From: Alphaproteobacteria bacterium
GTDB lineage: Bacteria; Pseudomonadota; Alphaproteobacteria; Bin65
Length of the DNA stretch: 64,000 nucleotides
Assembly (NCBI GenBank): GCA_022819985.1
Contig: JAJEGH010000013.1
Span: 62,001-126,000, forward strand
Direction of reading: 5' to 3'
Both the position numbers and the translations under genes were made by a program. Positions 28,185-37,435 of the stretch are shown piece by piece. Position 1 is the stretch's first letter, and the number at the start of each line of letters is the position of its first letter. The notes under the pieces were generated by a model. It had not been told where the DNA came from and searched no databases. It saw nothing but the letters and a program-made list of their open reading frames with translations.

Positions 28185-29767
28185 TGGGCATCCTCGACCA
28201 TGTCTGGCTCGGCGTCGTTGCGGTGTTTACGGAGGCGCCGATCGCGACGGTTCTCGGGCTGCCGATCTCGATCACCGTGGTCATGGTGGTGCTCGGCTTC
28301 CTCGGCGGCATCGTGGTGGGCGCGGCGCCGGGCCTCGGCGGGCCGTTCGCCATGGCGATCTCGCTGCCGATCCTGATCACCATCTTCGGCTTCAACCCGG
28401 ACGCCCTCCTCCCGGTGCTCGGCTTCATGATCGGGATCATGAAAGGCTCCACGGTGGGCGGCGCCGTGCCGGCGATCCTGTTCAACACGCCGGGAACGCC
28501 GGATTCCCTGATGACCACGCTGGACGGCTTCCCGATGACGAAAAAGGGCGAAGCCGGCAAGGCGCTCCGGGTCGCCCATTTTTCGTCCGCCTCGGGAGAC
28601 ACCTTCTCCGACCTCGTCCTGTTCACCTGCGCGCCGTTCCTCGCGATCGCGGTCGAAGCCTATCTCGATTTCCCGGAAAAGGCGGCGCTGATCGTCCTGT
28701 CGCTGGCCTTCATTTCGGCGGTGGTCGGCGATTCCGTCTGGAAAGGGCTGCTCTCGGCGCTGTTCGGCATGCTCGTCGCCTATATCGGCACCGGGGAGGA
28801 CACGCACCCGCGCCTGTCCTTCGGCAGCGATGCGCTGGCCGGGGGCCTGCCGCTCATCGGCGTCGTGCTCGGCGTGCTGATCCTCGGCGAAGTATTCAAG
28901 GCGCTGGAGGACATGTGGCGCGAGAAGCGCGCGACCGACGCGATCTCGACGCTGCCGGAAAGCGGGGAGAACCGTCTCCGGCTTCGGGACATCCGGCGTA
29001 TCGCGCCCTTCGTCGGCATGTCCGCCCTTATCGGCACGATGATCGGCGCCCTGCCGGGTATCGGATCGACCCTGGCGGCGACGCTCGGCTACGCGACCGG
29101 CCGCAAGCTGCACAAGGGCGACGTGCCGTTCGGCGAAGGCACGCCGGAGGGCGTCGCAGCGACCGAAGCGGCCAACAGCGCGGTCTCGGGCGCCAACCTC
29201 ATCCCCGTGCTGTCGCTCGGCATCCCGGGCAATGTCGCCGCCGTCTTCATCATCCTGGCGACCGAGACGATCAGCGGCTTCAACCCCGGGCCTGCCGTGT
29301 TCCGTCTCGTGCCGGACCAGATCAACAGCGAGATGGTCATCGCCTTCGGCCTGTTCACCACGATGGTCTTCGCCAACCTGCTCAACTGGACGATCGGCGG
29401 CGTCTTCATGCGCTGGATGGGCGTCATGGTGCGGATTCCCAAGCAGCGCCTGCTGCCGATCGTGCTGCTGCTGACGCTGACCGCGATCTACGTCCAGCGC
29501 CCGGAAATGCTGGCGATCTACATCGCGCTGTTCTTCGGCTTCGTCGGCTACCTGCTGCGGAAGCTCAACTTCTCCGTTCTGCCCTTCGTGATCGGCTTCA
29601 TCCTCGCCAACAATCTCGAGGAAGCGGTGCGCCAGGCCTTTTCCGCGACGGGCTCCGACCCGTGGTTCCTGTTTTCGAGCCCGATTTCCATCGCCTTCAT
29701 AGCGATCGCCGCGCTCGTCGTCGTGTTCTTCAGCCGGGGCAACCGCAAACCGGCCCGGAAGGCCTGA
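28184..29767 (+). CDS. TTT large permease subunit (TctA)
   Basis: The protein has 527 residues and about 12 membrane segments. It shows the conserved TctA motifs: GAAPGLGGPFAMAISLPI, GAVPAILFNTPGTPDSLMTTLDGFPM near residue 100, and in the second half SVSGANLIPVLSLGIPGN-type sequence (residues about 330-350) and NLLNWTIGG. It forms the secondary transport channel that moves substrate with a cation. It is the third gene of a complete tctCBA set and converges on pgk with a 44-bp gap. Confidence 0.93.
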   Translation: MGILDHVWLGVVAVFTEAPIATVLGLPISITVVMVVLGFLGGIVVGAAPGLGGPFAMAISLPILITIFGFNPDALLPVLGFMIGIMKGSTVGGAVPAILFNTPGTPDSLMTTLDGFPMTKKGEAGKALRVAHFSSASGDTFSDLVLFTCAPFLAIAVEAYLDFPEKAALIVLSLAFISAVVGDSVWKGLLSALFGMLVAYIGTGEDTHPRLSFGSDALAGGLPLIGVVLGVLILGEVFKALEDMWREKRATDAISTLPESGENRLRLRDIRRIAPFVGMSALIGTMIGALPGIGSTLAATLGYATGRKLHKGDVPFGEGTPEGVAATEAANSAVSGANLIPVLSLGIPGNVAAVFIILATETISGFNPGPAVFRLVPDQINSEMVIAFGLFTTMVFANLLNWTIGGVFMRWMGVMVRIPKQRLLPIVLLLTLTAIYVQRPEMLAIYIALFFGFVGYLLRKLNFSVLPFVIGFILANNLEEAVRQAFSATGSDPWFLFSSPISIAFIAIAALVVVFFSRGNRKPARKA

Positions 29768-29811
29768 CGCCGGAACGGCCTGCCGGCGCTGCCGCAGGTC
29801 CGGCGCGCCGC

Positions 29812-31017
29812 CTACGCGCCCGCCGCCGCCTCCAGTGCAGCGATACCGGGCAGCGTCCTGCCTTCGAGCCATTCCAGAAAGGCGCCGCCGGCGGCCGAGA
29901 CATAGGTGAAATCGCCGGCGACTCCGGCGGCGTTGAGCGCAGCGACGGTGTCCCCGCCCCCGGCGACGCTGGCCAGCGCGCCGGCGCGGGTGCGCGCCGC
30001 CGCATACCGGGCGACTGCCATCGTCGTGTCCGCGAAGGCGGGATATTCGAACGCGCCGGGCGGGCCGTTCCAGAGCAGCGTGCTCGCACCGTCCAGGACT
30101 TCGTTGAACAGCGCCCGCGAGCGCGGCCCGGCGTCGAGGATCATCTCGTCCTCCGGGCAGGCGTCGAGCGCGCGGGCAGTGGCGACGGCGCCGTGCCCCA
30201 ATTCGCGCGCCGTCACGATGTCCGCGGGCAGGACGATCCGGCAATCCGCTTCGCCAGCCAGCCTGCGGATTTCCTCCACCGTGCCGACACGGTCCGGCTC
30301 GCACAGCGAGCGGCCGACCGGGACGCCGCCGGCGAGCAGGAAGGTGTTGGCCATGCCGCCGACGACGATCACGGCGTCCAGCTTGCGCACCAGGTTCTTC
30401 AGCACGGCGATCTTGGTCGAAACCTTGGCGCCGCCGACGATGGCGACCGCGGGCCGGCGCGGAGCCTCCAGGGCGTCGCTCAGCGCCTGCAATTCTTCCA
30501 CCAGCAGCGGCCCGGCCGCCGCCGGCAACAGGGCGGCGACCGCCGCCGTCGAAGCGTGGGCGCGGTGGGCGCAGGAAAAGGCGTCGTTGACGTAGATGTC
30601 GCCCAGCTGCGCCAGTCCGGCGGCAAAAGCCGGGTCGTTCGCCGTCTCTCCGGGATCGAAGCGCAGATTCTCGCACAGCATCGCCTCGCCGTCGGCCAGC
30701 CGCCGCGACAGGGCTTCGGCCTCCGGGCCGGTGCAGGCTGGGGAGAATTGCACCGGCGTGCCGAACGCCTCGGAGAGTACCGGACACAATTTCTCCAGTG
30801 ACAAAGCCGGATCGCGCTCCCCCGGCTTCGGCCGGCCGAAATGGGTCAGGACGACCAGCCGGGCGCCCCGCGCCAGCAGCGGCTTCATGCCGGCCGCGAA
30901 GCGCTCGATCCGGGTGGCGTCGGCAACCCGCCCGTCCTCGACCGGCACGTTCAGATCGGCCCGGACCAGCAGGCGCTTGCCGGCTACGTCCATCGCCTCG
31001 ATGCGCGGCAGCGTCAT
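29812..31017 (-). CDS. pgk: Phosphoglycerate kinase
   Basis: The protein has 401 residues, the normal length. It shows RLLVRADLNVPVEDGRV near residue 15, HFGRPKPGER near 60, VNDAFSCAHRAHAST near 145, GGAKVSTKIAVLKNL near 195, WNGPPGAFE near 320 and the C-terminal GGGDTVAAL and YVSAAGGAFLEWLEG. It interconverts 1,3-bisphosphoglycerate and 3-phosphoglycerate with ATP in glycolysis and gluconeogenesis. Unusually it is not next to gap or fba; its ATG overlaps the stop of a PIN-domain toxin gene (ATGA), so it appears translationally coupled to a toxin-antitoxin operon. Confidence 0.97.
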   Translation of the reverse strand: MTLPRIEAMDVAGKRLLVRADLNVPVEDGRVADATRIERFAAGMKPLLARGARLVVLTHFGRPKPGERDPALSLEKLCPVLSEAFGTPVQFSPACTGPEAEALSRRLADGEAMLCENLRFDPGETANDPAFAAGLAQLGDIYVNDAFSCAHRAHASTAAVAALLPAAAGPLLVEELQALSDALEAPRRPAVAIVGGAKVSTKIAVLKNLVRKLDAVIVVGGMANTFLLAGGVPVGRSLCEPDRVGTVEEIRRLAGEADCRIVLPADIVTARELGHGAVATARALDACPEDEMILDAGPRSRALFNEVLDGASTLLWNGPPGAFEYPAFADTTMAVARYAAARTRAGALASVAGGGDTVAALNAAGVAGDFTYVSAAGGAFLEWLEGRTLPGIAALEAAAGA

Positions 31018-31460
31018 CGGGCCGGGAGCGTCATGGCAAAGGGGTTGCGGATCGTCACGGTGCCGTACATCCGGCCGTCCTGAAAATCCTCCGAAAGCAG
31101 TTCCGGGATGCCGTGGACCTCCGCACAGGCCCAGATGTGGGAATCGAACCAGGAAAGTCTGTACGCGGCCATGCCGCGCAACGCCATACGCAACACGGCG
31201 TCATCGGGATAGAGAACCGGAAACTGCGCCATCAGTTCCTCGGCCTCGCGCCGGGCGTCGGAAGGATTGAGCAACTGCATGTCCGGTTCGCCTCGGGTCG
31301 CTGCAGCGACGAATTCGACGATCGCCTGATGCGGTATGCGCGCCGATCCGTCCGCGATGCCATCGTGCAACACGCGTTCCGCTGTCCGCTGCTTGCCGGG
31401 AAAGCGCGGATCGTAGCGATAAACCAGGACGTTGGTGTCAATCAGTGTCCGGGCGGCCAC
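31014..31460 (-). CDS. PIN-domain ribonuclease toxin (VapC-like)
   Basis: The protein has 148 residues from GTG 31460, overlapping the last 23 nt of the antitoxin gene. PIN motifs are present: TLIDTNVLVYRYD (first Asp), ARIPHQAIVEFVAA (Glu), SWFDSHIWACAEVHGIPELLSEDFQDG (further acids), which together bind Mg2+ for RNA cleavage. The stop overlaps the ATG of pgk. The family cleaves tRNA or rRNA; the target here is unknown. Confidence 0.85.
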   Translation of the reverse strand: MAARTLIDTNVLVYRYDPRFPGKQRTAERVLHDGIADGSARIPHQAIVEFVAAATRGEPDMQLLNPSDARREAEELMAQFPVLYPDDAVLRMALRGMAAYRLSWFDSHIWACAEVHGIPELLSEDFQDGRMYGTVTIRNPFAMTLPAR

Positions 31461-31731
31461 GGTCGTAAAGCTCTTCCCGGGTCCAGCCGCGCCCGGCGGC
31501 GCGCCTGCGCCGGCCGGCCTGCCGCTCGCGCTGGCGCTCGGTCGCCGCGTCGAACAGACGAAGGCGCGTCTCGACATCGAGTTCCTGCTCGGCCGCCGAA
31601 GCAGCCGGGGGCACAACGCGAATCGTCTCGCCGGCCTCCTCGAAACGGATCTCGTCTCCGGGACGAATGCCGTAACGCCGGGCCAGAGACTTCGGCACAG
31701 TGACCTGCAATTTGCTTGTGACCTTTGCCAT
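31438..31731 (-). CDS. AbrB/MazE-type antitoxin (VapB-like)
   Basis: The protein has 97 residues. The N-terminal SpoVT/AbrB swapped-hairpin domain (MAKVTSKLQVTVPKSLARRYGIRPGDEIRFEEAGETIRVVP) binds DNA, and the charged tail (EQELDVETRLRLFDAATERQRERQ, then an Arg-rich stretch) should neutralise the PIN toxin. It is first in the antitoxin-toxin-pgk gene string. A palindromic operator lies in its promoter. Confidence 0.87.
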   Translation of the reverse strand: MAKVTSKLQVTVPKSLARRYGIRPGDEIRFEEAGETIRVVPPAASAAEQELDVETRLRLFDAATERQRERQAGRRRRAAGRGWTREELYDRGRPDTD

Positions 31732-31737
31732 TTCCTT

Positions 31738-31765
31738 ACTTTAGCAAGGACATTTTCCTTGTCAA
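31738..31765 (-). promoter_or_regulatory. Promoter with embedded palindromic operator of the VapBC-like operon
   Basis: On the minus strand TTGACA (31760-31765) and TAAAGT (31738-31743) are separated by 16 bp. The perfect inverted repeat CAAGGA-N5-TCCTTG (31745-31761) fills the spacer, the expected place for autorepression by an AbrB-type antitoxin. The predicted transcription start is within a few nt of the antitoxin ATG. Confidence 0.65.
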
Positions 31766-31921
31766 GCGACGATAACCGCGTGGCCCCCTGCCCCGACGGC
31801 GCCGGAATCTGCATCCCGTCGGGCGGCGACAAAATCGCAAAAGACTGTGCAGAAGGTTGTCTGTCCGATTCCGGCTGCGCAATATGAAACGGCCCGAACC
31901 CGACCTATCCCAGGAATTACC

Positions 31922-33322
31922 ATGACCGCCAAGTCGCTTCAGGACGTGCTCGACAATGCCGGGAACATCGTCACCCATCTGCGCAACAGCCGGATCGGCG
32001 CCTATGTCTACCCGGTGGTCGCGCCGGAATTCACCAACTGGCGCGACGAACAGCGGGCCTGGCGCGAGACGGCGGTGCTGTTCGATCAGTCGCACCATAT
32101 GGCCGAACTGTCGATCGAGGGCCCGGACGCCGAACAGCTGCTGAGCGACACCATTATCAACTCGGTCGCCACCTGGCCGGTCGGCCGGGCCAAGCATGTC
32201 GTCCCGGTCTCCAGCACCGGCCATGTGGTCGGCGACGTGATCGGTTTCCGCGACGACACGATGCGCTTCAACCTGGTCGGCCGGGCGCCCACGGTGACCT
32301 GGCTGCAGTTCCACGCCGAGACCGGCGGCTACGATATCGTCCTCGGCCGGGACGACCGCTCGCCGGCCCGGCCGATGGGCAAGCCGGTGACGCGGCGGCA
32401 TTACCGCTTCCAGGTCCAGGGCCCGAATGCGCCGGAAATCCTGAACCGTGCGAACGGCGGCCCGGTTCCCGAAATAAAGTTCTTCCACATGGACCGAATC
32501 AGGGTTGGCGGACGCCGGGTCAAGGCGCTGCGCCACGGCATGGCGGGCGCGCCGGGGCTTGAACTCTGGGGGCCGTACGAAGAGGGCGAAGAGGTCCGGG
32601 CCGCGATTGTCGAGGCGGGTGCCGACCTCGGCCTCACCCAGGTCGGCAGCCGCGCCTATGCCTCGAACACACTGGAATCCGGCTGGATTCCCTCGCCTCT
32701 TCCGGCGATCTACACCGGCGGCGAGATCGAGGCCGCCTACCGCCGGTGGTCGCCGGCGAATTCCTACGAGGCGACGGGATCGATCGGCGGTTCCTTCGTC
32801 TCGGACGATATCGAGGACTACTACTGCACGCCCTACGAGCTCGGCTACGGCTTCTATGTGAAGTTCGACCACGACTTTGTCGGCCGGGCGGCGCTGGAGA
32901 AGATCCATGACGGCCCGCACCGCCGCAAGGTGACCTTCGAATGGAATCCGGAGGACGTGGCGCGGGTCCACGCCTCCCACCTCGACCCCGGCAAGCCGAA
33001 CTGCAAGACGATCGACATTCCGATCTCGAACTACGCCTCGACCAGCGCCGACCAGGTGTTGAAGGACGGCCGGATCGTCGGCATGTCGATGTTCGCCGGC
33101 TACTCCTACAACGAGCGTGCGCAGCTTTCGCTCGGCTTCGTCGAGCCGGATATCGAGGAGAACGAGATACTTACCCTGGTCTGGGGCGAGGAAAACGGCG
33201 GCACGGCCAAGACCACGGTCGAACGGCACGAACAGACCGAAATCCAGGTCCGCGTCGCCAAGGTGCCCTACTCGGCCGCTGTGCGCGAGGACTACGCCGA
33301 CAGTTGGCGAACCCGGCAATAG
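31922..33322 (+). CDS. Tetrahydrofolate-dependent aromatic O-demethylase (LigM/DesA-like)
   Basis: The protein has 466 residues from ATG 31922. It belongs to the GcvT aminomethyltransferase superfamily. The N-terminus (KSLQDVLDNAGNIVTHLRNSRIGAYVYPVVAPEFTNWRDEQRAWRETAVLFDQSHHMAEL) and overall length are very close to vanillate/syringate O-demethylases such as LigM and DesA, which transfer a methyl ether carbon to tetrahydrofolate. Cytoplasmic. The following acyl-CoA dehydrogenase starts 50 nt downstream. A related demethylation substrate (an aliphatic methyl donor) is possible, so I leave the symbol blank. Confidence 0.82.
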   Translation: MTAKSLQDVLDNAGNIVTHLRNSRIGAYVYPVVAPEFTNWRDEQRAWRETAVLFDQSHHMAELSIEGPDAEQLLSDTIINSVATWPVGRAKHVVPVSSTGHVVGDVIGFRDDTMRFNLVGRAPTVTWLQFHAETGGYDIVLGRDDRSPARPMGKPVTRRHYRFQVQGPNAPEILNRANGGPVPEIKFFHMDRIRVGGRRVKALRHGMAGAPGLELWGPYEEGEEVRAAIVEAGADLGLTQVGSRAYASNTLESGWIPSPLPAIYTGGEIEAAYRRWSPANSYEATGSIGGSFVSDDIEDYYCTPYELGYGFYVKFDHDFVGRAALEKIHDGPHRRKVTFEWNPEDVARVHASHLDPGKPNCKTIDIPISNYASTSADQVLKDGRIVGMSMFAGYSYNERAQLSLGFVEPDIEENEILTLVWGEENGGTAKTTVERHEQTEIQVRVAKVPYSAAVREDYADSWRTRQ

Positions 33323-33372
33323 GCGCTGCACGGGCCGCGCTACGCCGGTTTCCCTGTCACTCGACCGTCTCG

Positions 33373-34515
33373 ATGAAGAACCCTTTCGACACCCCCGAGC
33401 GCGCCGCTTATCGCGAGACCGTCGCAAAATTCGTCGCCGCGGAGATCGCGCCCCATGTCGACGAATGGGACGAGGCGAAAGCGATCCCCTGGGACATCCA
33501 CGAGAAGCTCGGCGCGCTCGGTTTCTTCGGCTTCGGCATCGACGAGAGATACGGCGGGCTGGGCTTCGACGATTGCTTCATGCGCAAGGACGGCGCCGTC
33601 GAGCTGGCGAAATGCGGCGCGACCGGGGTCGGCGCGGCGGTCGGCGGGCGCAACATCTCGACCGCGCCGATCGCCATCCTCGCCTCGGAAGAGATCAAGA
33701 TGCGCGCCCTGCCGGAGATCCTCTCCGGCCGCAAGGGCTCGTCGCTCTGCATCACCGAGCCCAGCGGCGGGTCGGACGTCGCCAACCTCCGGACAAGGGC
33801 GTGGAAGGACGGCAACCATTACGTCATCAAGGGCAGCAAGACCTTCATCACCGGCGGCATGACCAGCGACTATTTCGTCGTCGCCGCGCGCACCGGCGGC
33901 GAGGGCCTGGCCGGCATCTCCCTGTTTCTCGTCGAAGCCGACGCCGAAAATTTCAGCCGCACGCCGCTCGACCGCAAGATGGGCTGGTGGTGCTCAGACC
34001 AGGCGACGCTCTATTTCGACGAATGCCGGGTGCCGGCGGGAAACCTGATGGGCGAGGAGGATCGCGGCTTCATCGCGATCATGGAGAATTTCAACCTGGA
34101 GCGGGTCGGCCTGATCGCCCAGGCGCTCGGCATGATGCAGGTCTGCTTCGACGAATGCGTCGCCTGGGCGAAGGAACGCCGGACCTTCGGCAAGCGCCTG
34201 ATCGAGCACCAGGTCATCCGCCACAAGCTGGCCGACATGTCGGCCCGGATCGACGCGGTCGAGGCGCTGCTCAACTGGATTTGCTGGTCGGTGAACGAGG
34301 ACCGGATGCCGGTGGCGGAAATCTCCAAGGCCAAGTTCCATTCGACCAAGGCGCTGGAATTCGTGTGCAGCGAGGCGATGCAGATATTCGGCGGCGCCGG
34401 CTATCTGCGCGGCAACGTCGTCGAGCGCATGTACCGCGAGGTCAAGGTCGTCGCCATCGGCGGCGGTTCGGAGGAAATCATGCGCGACCTGGCGGTAAGG
34501 CAGATGGGGTTGTAG
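33373..34515 (+). CDS. Acyl-CoA dehydrogenase
   Basis: The protein has 380 residues with both family signatures: LCITEPSGGSDVANLRTRA near residue 125 and, near the C-terminus, EAMQIFGGAGYLRGNVVERMYREVKVVAIGGGSEEIMRDLAVRQMGL. The second motif retains the R/Y segment before the FAD-binding loop; the likely base Glu lies in GGGSEEIM. It oxidises an acyl-CoA to the 2-enoyl-CoA and passes electrons to ETF. The substrate is unknown; the adjacent O-demethylase gives no direct hint. Confidence 0.93.
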   Translation: MKNPFDTPERAAYRETVAKFVAAEIAPHVDEWDEAKAIPWDIHEKLGALGFFGFGIDERYGGLGFDDCFMRKDGAVELAKCGATGVGAAVGGRNISTAPIAILASEEIKMRALPEILSGRKGSSLCITEPSGGSDVANLRTRAWKDGNHYVIKGSKTFITGGMTSDYFVVAARTGGEGLAGISLFLVEADAENFSRTPLDRKMGWWCSDQATLYFDECRVPAGNLMGEEDRGFIAIMENFNLERVGLIAQALGMMQVCFDECVAWAKERRTFGKRLIEHQVIRHKLADMSARIDAVEALLNWICWSVNEDRMPVAEISKAKFHSTKALEFVCSEAMQIFGGAGYLRGNVVERMYREVKVVAIGGGSEEIMRDLAVRQMGL

Positions 34516-34606
34516 CGACGCTCCGAGCAGCGCCGGAATGCCGCCTCGCGGTCCAGTGAATACAATACACCGCTCAATGACGAACCGTTGTCGATCGTAG
34601 CCACGG

Positions 34607-34635
34607 TTGATTTTTGTGCGGCAGTGCCGCATATT
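34607..34635 (+). promoter_or_regulatory. Promoter with palindromic operator of the RelE/HigA-like operon
   Basis: TTGATT (34607-34612) and CATATT (34630-34635) are separated by 17 bp, and a perfect palindrome TGCGGCA-G-TGCCGCA (34617-34631) fills the spacer. This is the expected position of an autoregulatory operator. The toxin ATG is at 34644, so the leader is very short or absent. Confidence 0.55.
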
Positions 34636-34643
34636 CACGATCG

Positions 34644-34976
34644 ATGCAGCTTTACTTTACTCGCACCTACGAGCGCGCCGTCCGGAAGCTGCTTTCGGAA
34701 GAATCCCGGAAGGAAATGGAGGCATCGATTGTGGCGGCACCGGATGCGGCACCGGTTATTCGGGGAACGGGCGGCATCAGGAAGATGCGCTGGTCCGGGT
34801 CCGGCCGGGGCAAGCGCGGCGGCATTCGCACGATCTATTTCTACCATGCAAGCCCGGGCGCCATTTACCTGCTTACGGCCTACGCCAAGGCGGATCGTGA
34901 AGACCTTTCCCCGGCGGACATCAGGGCCCTCTCGCGCCTGGTCGCCGCAATCAAAAAGGAGATGAGGCGGCAATGA
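34644..34976 (+). CDS. RelE/ParE-superfamily toxin
   Basis: The protein has 110 residues from ATG 34644. The fold pattern is RelE-like: YFTRTYERAVRKLL..., IRGTGGIRKMRWSGSGRGKRGGIRTIYFYHASPGAIYLLTAYAKADREDLSPADIRALSRLVAAIKKE. The sequence IYLLTAYAKADREDLS is characteristic of the group paired with downstream Xre antitoxins. It probably cleaves mRNA at the ribosome. Its stop overlaps the antitoxin ATG (ATGA). Confidence 0.88.
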   Translation: MQLYFTRTYERAVRKLLSEESRKEMEASIVAAPDAAPVIRGTGGIRKMRWSGSGRGKRGGIRTIYFYHASPGAIYLLTAYAKADREDLSPADIRALSRLVAAIKKEMRRQ

Positions 34977-35290
34977 CGGCGGAACGAACGGAAATCGGGC
35001 GCGAAATCGAAACGGCGCTGAACGAAGTTCTTTCCCATCTGCAGGGCAAGACGGTTCTTCCCTGCCGGATCGTCGACGATCCTGCCGCCGAACGGATTGT
35101 GGCGCTTCGCAAACGATTGAAGCTGAGCCGGCAGAATTTTGCGGATCGTTTCGGTCTGGATGTGCGCGCGCTGCAGGATTGGGAACAGGGCCGCCGCGTT
35201 CCGGACCGCGCAGCCCGCGTACTGCTTACCGTCATCGATAACGATCCGGACGCGGTTGTGCGAGCGCTCGGCGCGCAGGGAAACCGATGA
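34973..35290 (+). CDS. Xre-family HTH antitoxin (HigA-like)
   Basis: The protein has 105 residues. The helix-turn-helix near residues 43-90 (IVALRKRLKLSRQNFADRFGLDVRALQDWEQGRRVPDRAARVLLTVID) is typical of antitoxins in toxin-first pairs. It should bind the palindrome upstream of the toxin gene and repress the operon while neutralising the toxin. Confidence 0.9.
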   Translation: MTAERTEIGREIETALNEVLSHLQGKTVLPCRIVDDPAAERIVALRKRLKLSRQNFADRFGLDVRALQDWEQGRRVPDRAARVLLTVIDNDPDAVVRALGAQGNR

Positions 35291-35309
35291 GGCCGGCGCG
35301 CGAACCGCG

Positions 35310-36449
35310 CTACACCCGCTCCCCCGCCCGCTTCCGCTCGCTCGCGCTCTTGAGCTGGCCGCAGGCGGCCATGATGTCCCGGCCGCGCGGCGTGCGCAGG
35401 GTGCAGGTCAGGCCGCCGTCGAGGCAGATCGTCATGAAGGCGCGGATGCGGTTCCGGCTCGAACATTCATAGGGCGCGCCCGGCCAGGGGTTGAACGGGA
35501 TCAGGTTGATCTTGGCCGGGATGTCCTTCAGCAGCCGGACCAGTTCGCGCGCGTCGGCGTCGCTGTCGTTGACGCCCTCGAGCATGACATATTCGAAGGT
35601 GATGCGCCTGGCGTTGTTGACGCCGCCGTAATTCCGGCAGGCGTCGAGCAGGTCCGCGATCGGATAGCGCCGGTTCAGCGGCACGATCTCGTCGCGGACG
35701 GCGTCGGTCACGGCATGGAGCGAGACGGCGAGATTGACGCCCAGCTCCTCGCCGCACTGTTTCATCGCCGGCACCACGCCGGCGGTCGAGAGGGTGAGCT
35801 TGCGGCGCGAGATGGCGATGCCATCGCCGTCGGTCAGGATGCCGGCGGCGCGGGCGACGTTGTCGTAGTTGTAGAGCGGCTCGCCCATGCCCATCAGGAC
35901 GATATTGGTAATCTTCCGGTCCTTCCTGCCCGACGGCCAGTCGTCCAGCGCGTCGCGCGCCAGCATGAGCTGGCCGACGATCTCGCCGGCGCCGAGGTTG
36001 CGCACCCAGGGCTGGGTGCCGGTGTGGCAGAAGCGGCAGTTGAGCGTGCAGCCGACCTGGGAGGAGATGCACAGCGTGCCGCGGTCCTCCTCCGGGATGA
36101 AGACCATCTCCGCTTCGCTGGCGTCGGGAAAGCGGAGCAGCCATTTGCGCGTCCCGTCGGCCGAAACCTGCACGTCCGCCGGCGCGGGGCGGTCCAGCGT
36201 GTAACGCTCCGCCAGCTTCGCCCGAGCGGTTTTGGAGATGCTGGTCATTTCGTCGAACGACAGGGCGCCGCGATGATAGATCCAGTGCCGGAGCTGCTTC
36301 GCCCGGAACGGCGGCTCGCCGAGCGCCTGCACCGCTTCGCCCAGGCCGGCCATGTCGGCGCCGACCAGGGTCGGCCGGCCGGCCCCGTCCGCGGCCGGAA
36401 CCGGGAAGGGCGCGGAAGACTCCGGTTGTGCGGGTGCGACGCTGTTCAT
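35310..36449 (-). CDS. rlmN: Dual-specificity 23S rRNA/tRNA methyltransferase RlmN
   Basis: The protein has 379 residues. It carries the radical-SAM motif CTLNCRFC (CxxxCxxC) after LCISSQVG, then [12 protein letters not shown] and the C-terminal [40 protein letters not shown] with the conserved catalytic Cys residues. It methylates C2 of A2503 in 23S rRNA and A37 in some tRNAs. It ends 19 bp from the HigA-like gene, convergent with it. Confidence 0.97.
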   Translation of the reverse strand: MNSVAPAQPESSAPFPVPAADGAGRPTLVGADMAGLGEAVQALGEPPFRAKQLRHWIYHRGALSFDEMTSISKTARAKLAERYTLDRPAPADVQVSADGTRKWLLRFPDASEAEMVFIPEEDRGTLCISSQVGCTLNCRFCHTGTQPWVRNLGAGEIVGQLMLARDALDDWPSGRKDRKITNIVLMGMGEPLYNYDNVARAAGILTDGDGIAISRRKLTLSTAGVVPAMKQCGEELGVNLAVSLHAVTDAVRDEIVPLNRRYPIADLLDACRNYGGVNNARRITFEYVMLEGVNDSDADARELVRLLKDIPAKINLIPFNPWPGAPYECSSRNRIRAFMTICLDGGLTCTLRTPRGRDIMAACGQLKSASERKRAGERV

Positions 36450-36580
36450 GGTCCGGGAGGTAGCCGCCGGGCGGCGCTAGGGCAAGGCGGTGCATTCGGG
36501 GCCCGCAGCCTGCCCGGTCTGCAATGCGATCGCCGGGTCCGGGGCTTGCCCCGGCGGCCGGCCTGTGAGAGCCCTCGGCC

Positions 36581-37435
36581 ATGAGCGGAACCGACGACGA
36601 CAGCGGCCCGAAGGGCGAGCGCATCGCCAAGCGCATCGCGCGGGCCGGCCTGTGCTCGCGCCGGGAGGCCGAACGCTGGATCGCCGCCGGACGGGTCGCG
36701 GTGGACGGCGAAACGCTCGACTCGCCCGCCTTCAATGTGCTGCCCCACCACCGGATCGTCGTCGACGGCCGCCCGCTCAAGGCAAGCGAACCGCCGGCCC
36801 TGTGGCGCTACCACAAGCCGGCCGGCCTGGTGACGACCAACCGCGACCCGCAGGGCCGGCCGACGATATTCGACCGGCTGCCGCCCGGCCTGCCGCGGGT
36901 GATGACGGTCGGCCGGCTCGACCTGACGACCGAGGGCCTGCTGCTGCTGACCAACGACGGCGACCTCGCCCGCTTTCTCGAACTGCCCTCGACCGGCTGG
37001 ACCCGGCGCTACCGGGTGCGGGTGAACGGCCGGCCCGACGAGGCCGCGCTGGCCGGGCTGGCCGGCGGCGTCACGGTCGACGGCGTCCGCTACGGCCCGG
37101 TGCAGGCCCGGCTGGACCGGCTACAGGGCGCCAACGCCTGGCTCACCATGAGCCTCCGGGAAGGCAAGAACCGGGAAATCCGCAAGCTGTGCGCCCATCT
37201 GGGGCTGACCGCGAACCGGCTGATCCGCACGGCCTACGGGCCGTTCCAGCTCGGCAGGCTGGAGACCGGGGCGGTCGAGCGGGTGCCGGAGCGGGTGCTG
37301 CGCCAGCAGCTTTCGCATTGGCCCGGCTTTTCCGGGGAGCCGGAACGGCCGCACCCGGCCCGCCGGCCGCCGCCCAGACAGGGCCCACGACGGGCCAAAC
37401 CGGCAAGCCATGCGAATCGTCGGCGGCAGCCTTAG
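36581..37435 (+). CDS. rluB: rRNA pseudouridine synthase, RsuA/RluB family
   Basis: The protein has 284 residues. An S4 RNA-binding domain (RIAKRIARAGLCSRREAERWIAAGRVAVDGETLDSPAFNV) precedes the pseudouridine synthase core: WRYHKPAGLVTTNRDPQGRPTIFD, the catalytic Asp motif GRLDLTTEGLLLLTNDG, and LREGKNREIRKLCAHLGL. The basic, Pro-rich tail from residue about 240 is typical of alphaproteobacterial members. RluB (23S U2605) is the most likely specificity, but RluF or RsuA cannot be excluded. It overlaps rsmD by 26 nt. Confidence 0.88.
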   Translation: MSGTDDDSGPKGERIAKRIARAGLCSRREAERWIAAGRVAVDGETLDSPAFNVLPHHRIVVDGRPLKASEPPALWRYHKPAGLVTTNRDPQGRPTIFDRLPPGLPRVMTVGRLDLTTEGLLLLTNDGDLARFLELPSTGWTRRYRVRVNGRPDEAALAGLAGGVTVDGVRYGPVQARLDRLQGANAWLTMSLREGKNREIRKLCAHLGLTANRLIRTAYGPFQLGRLETGAVERVPERVLRQQLSHWPGFSGEPERPHPARRPPPRQGPRRAKPASHANRRRQP

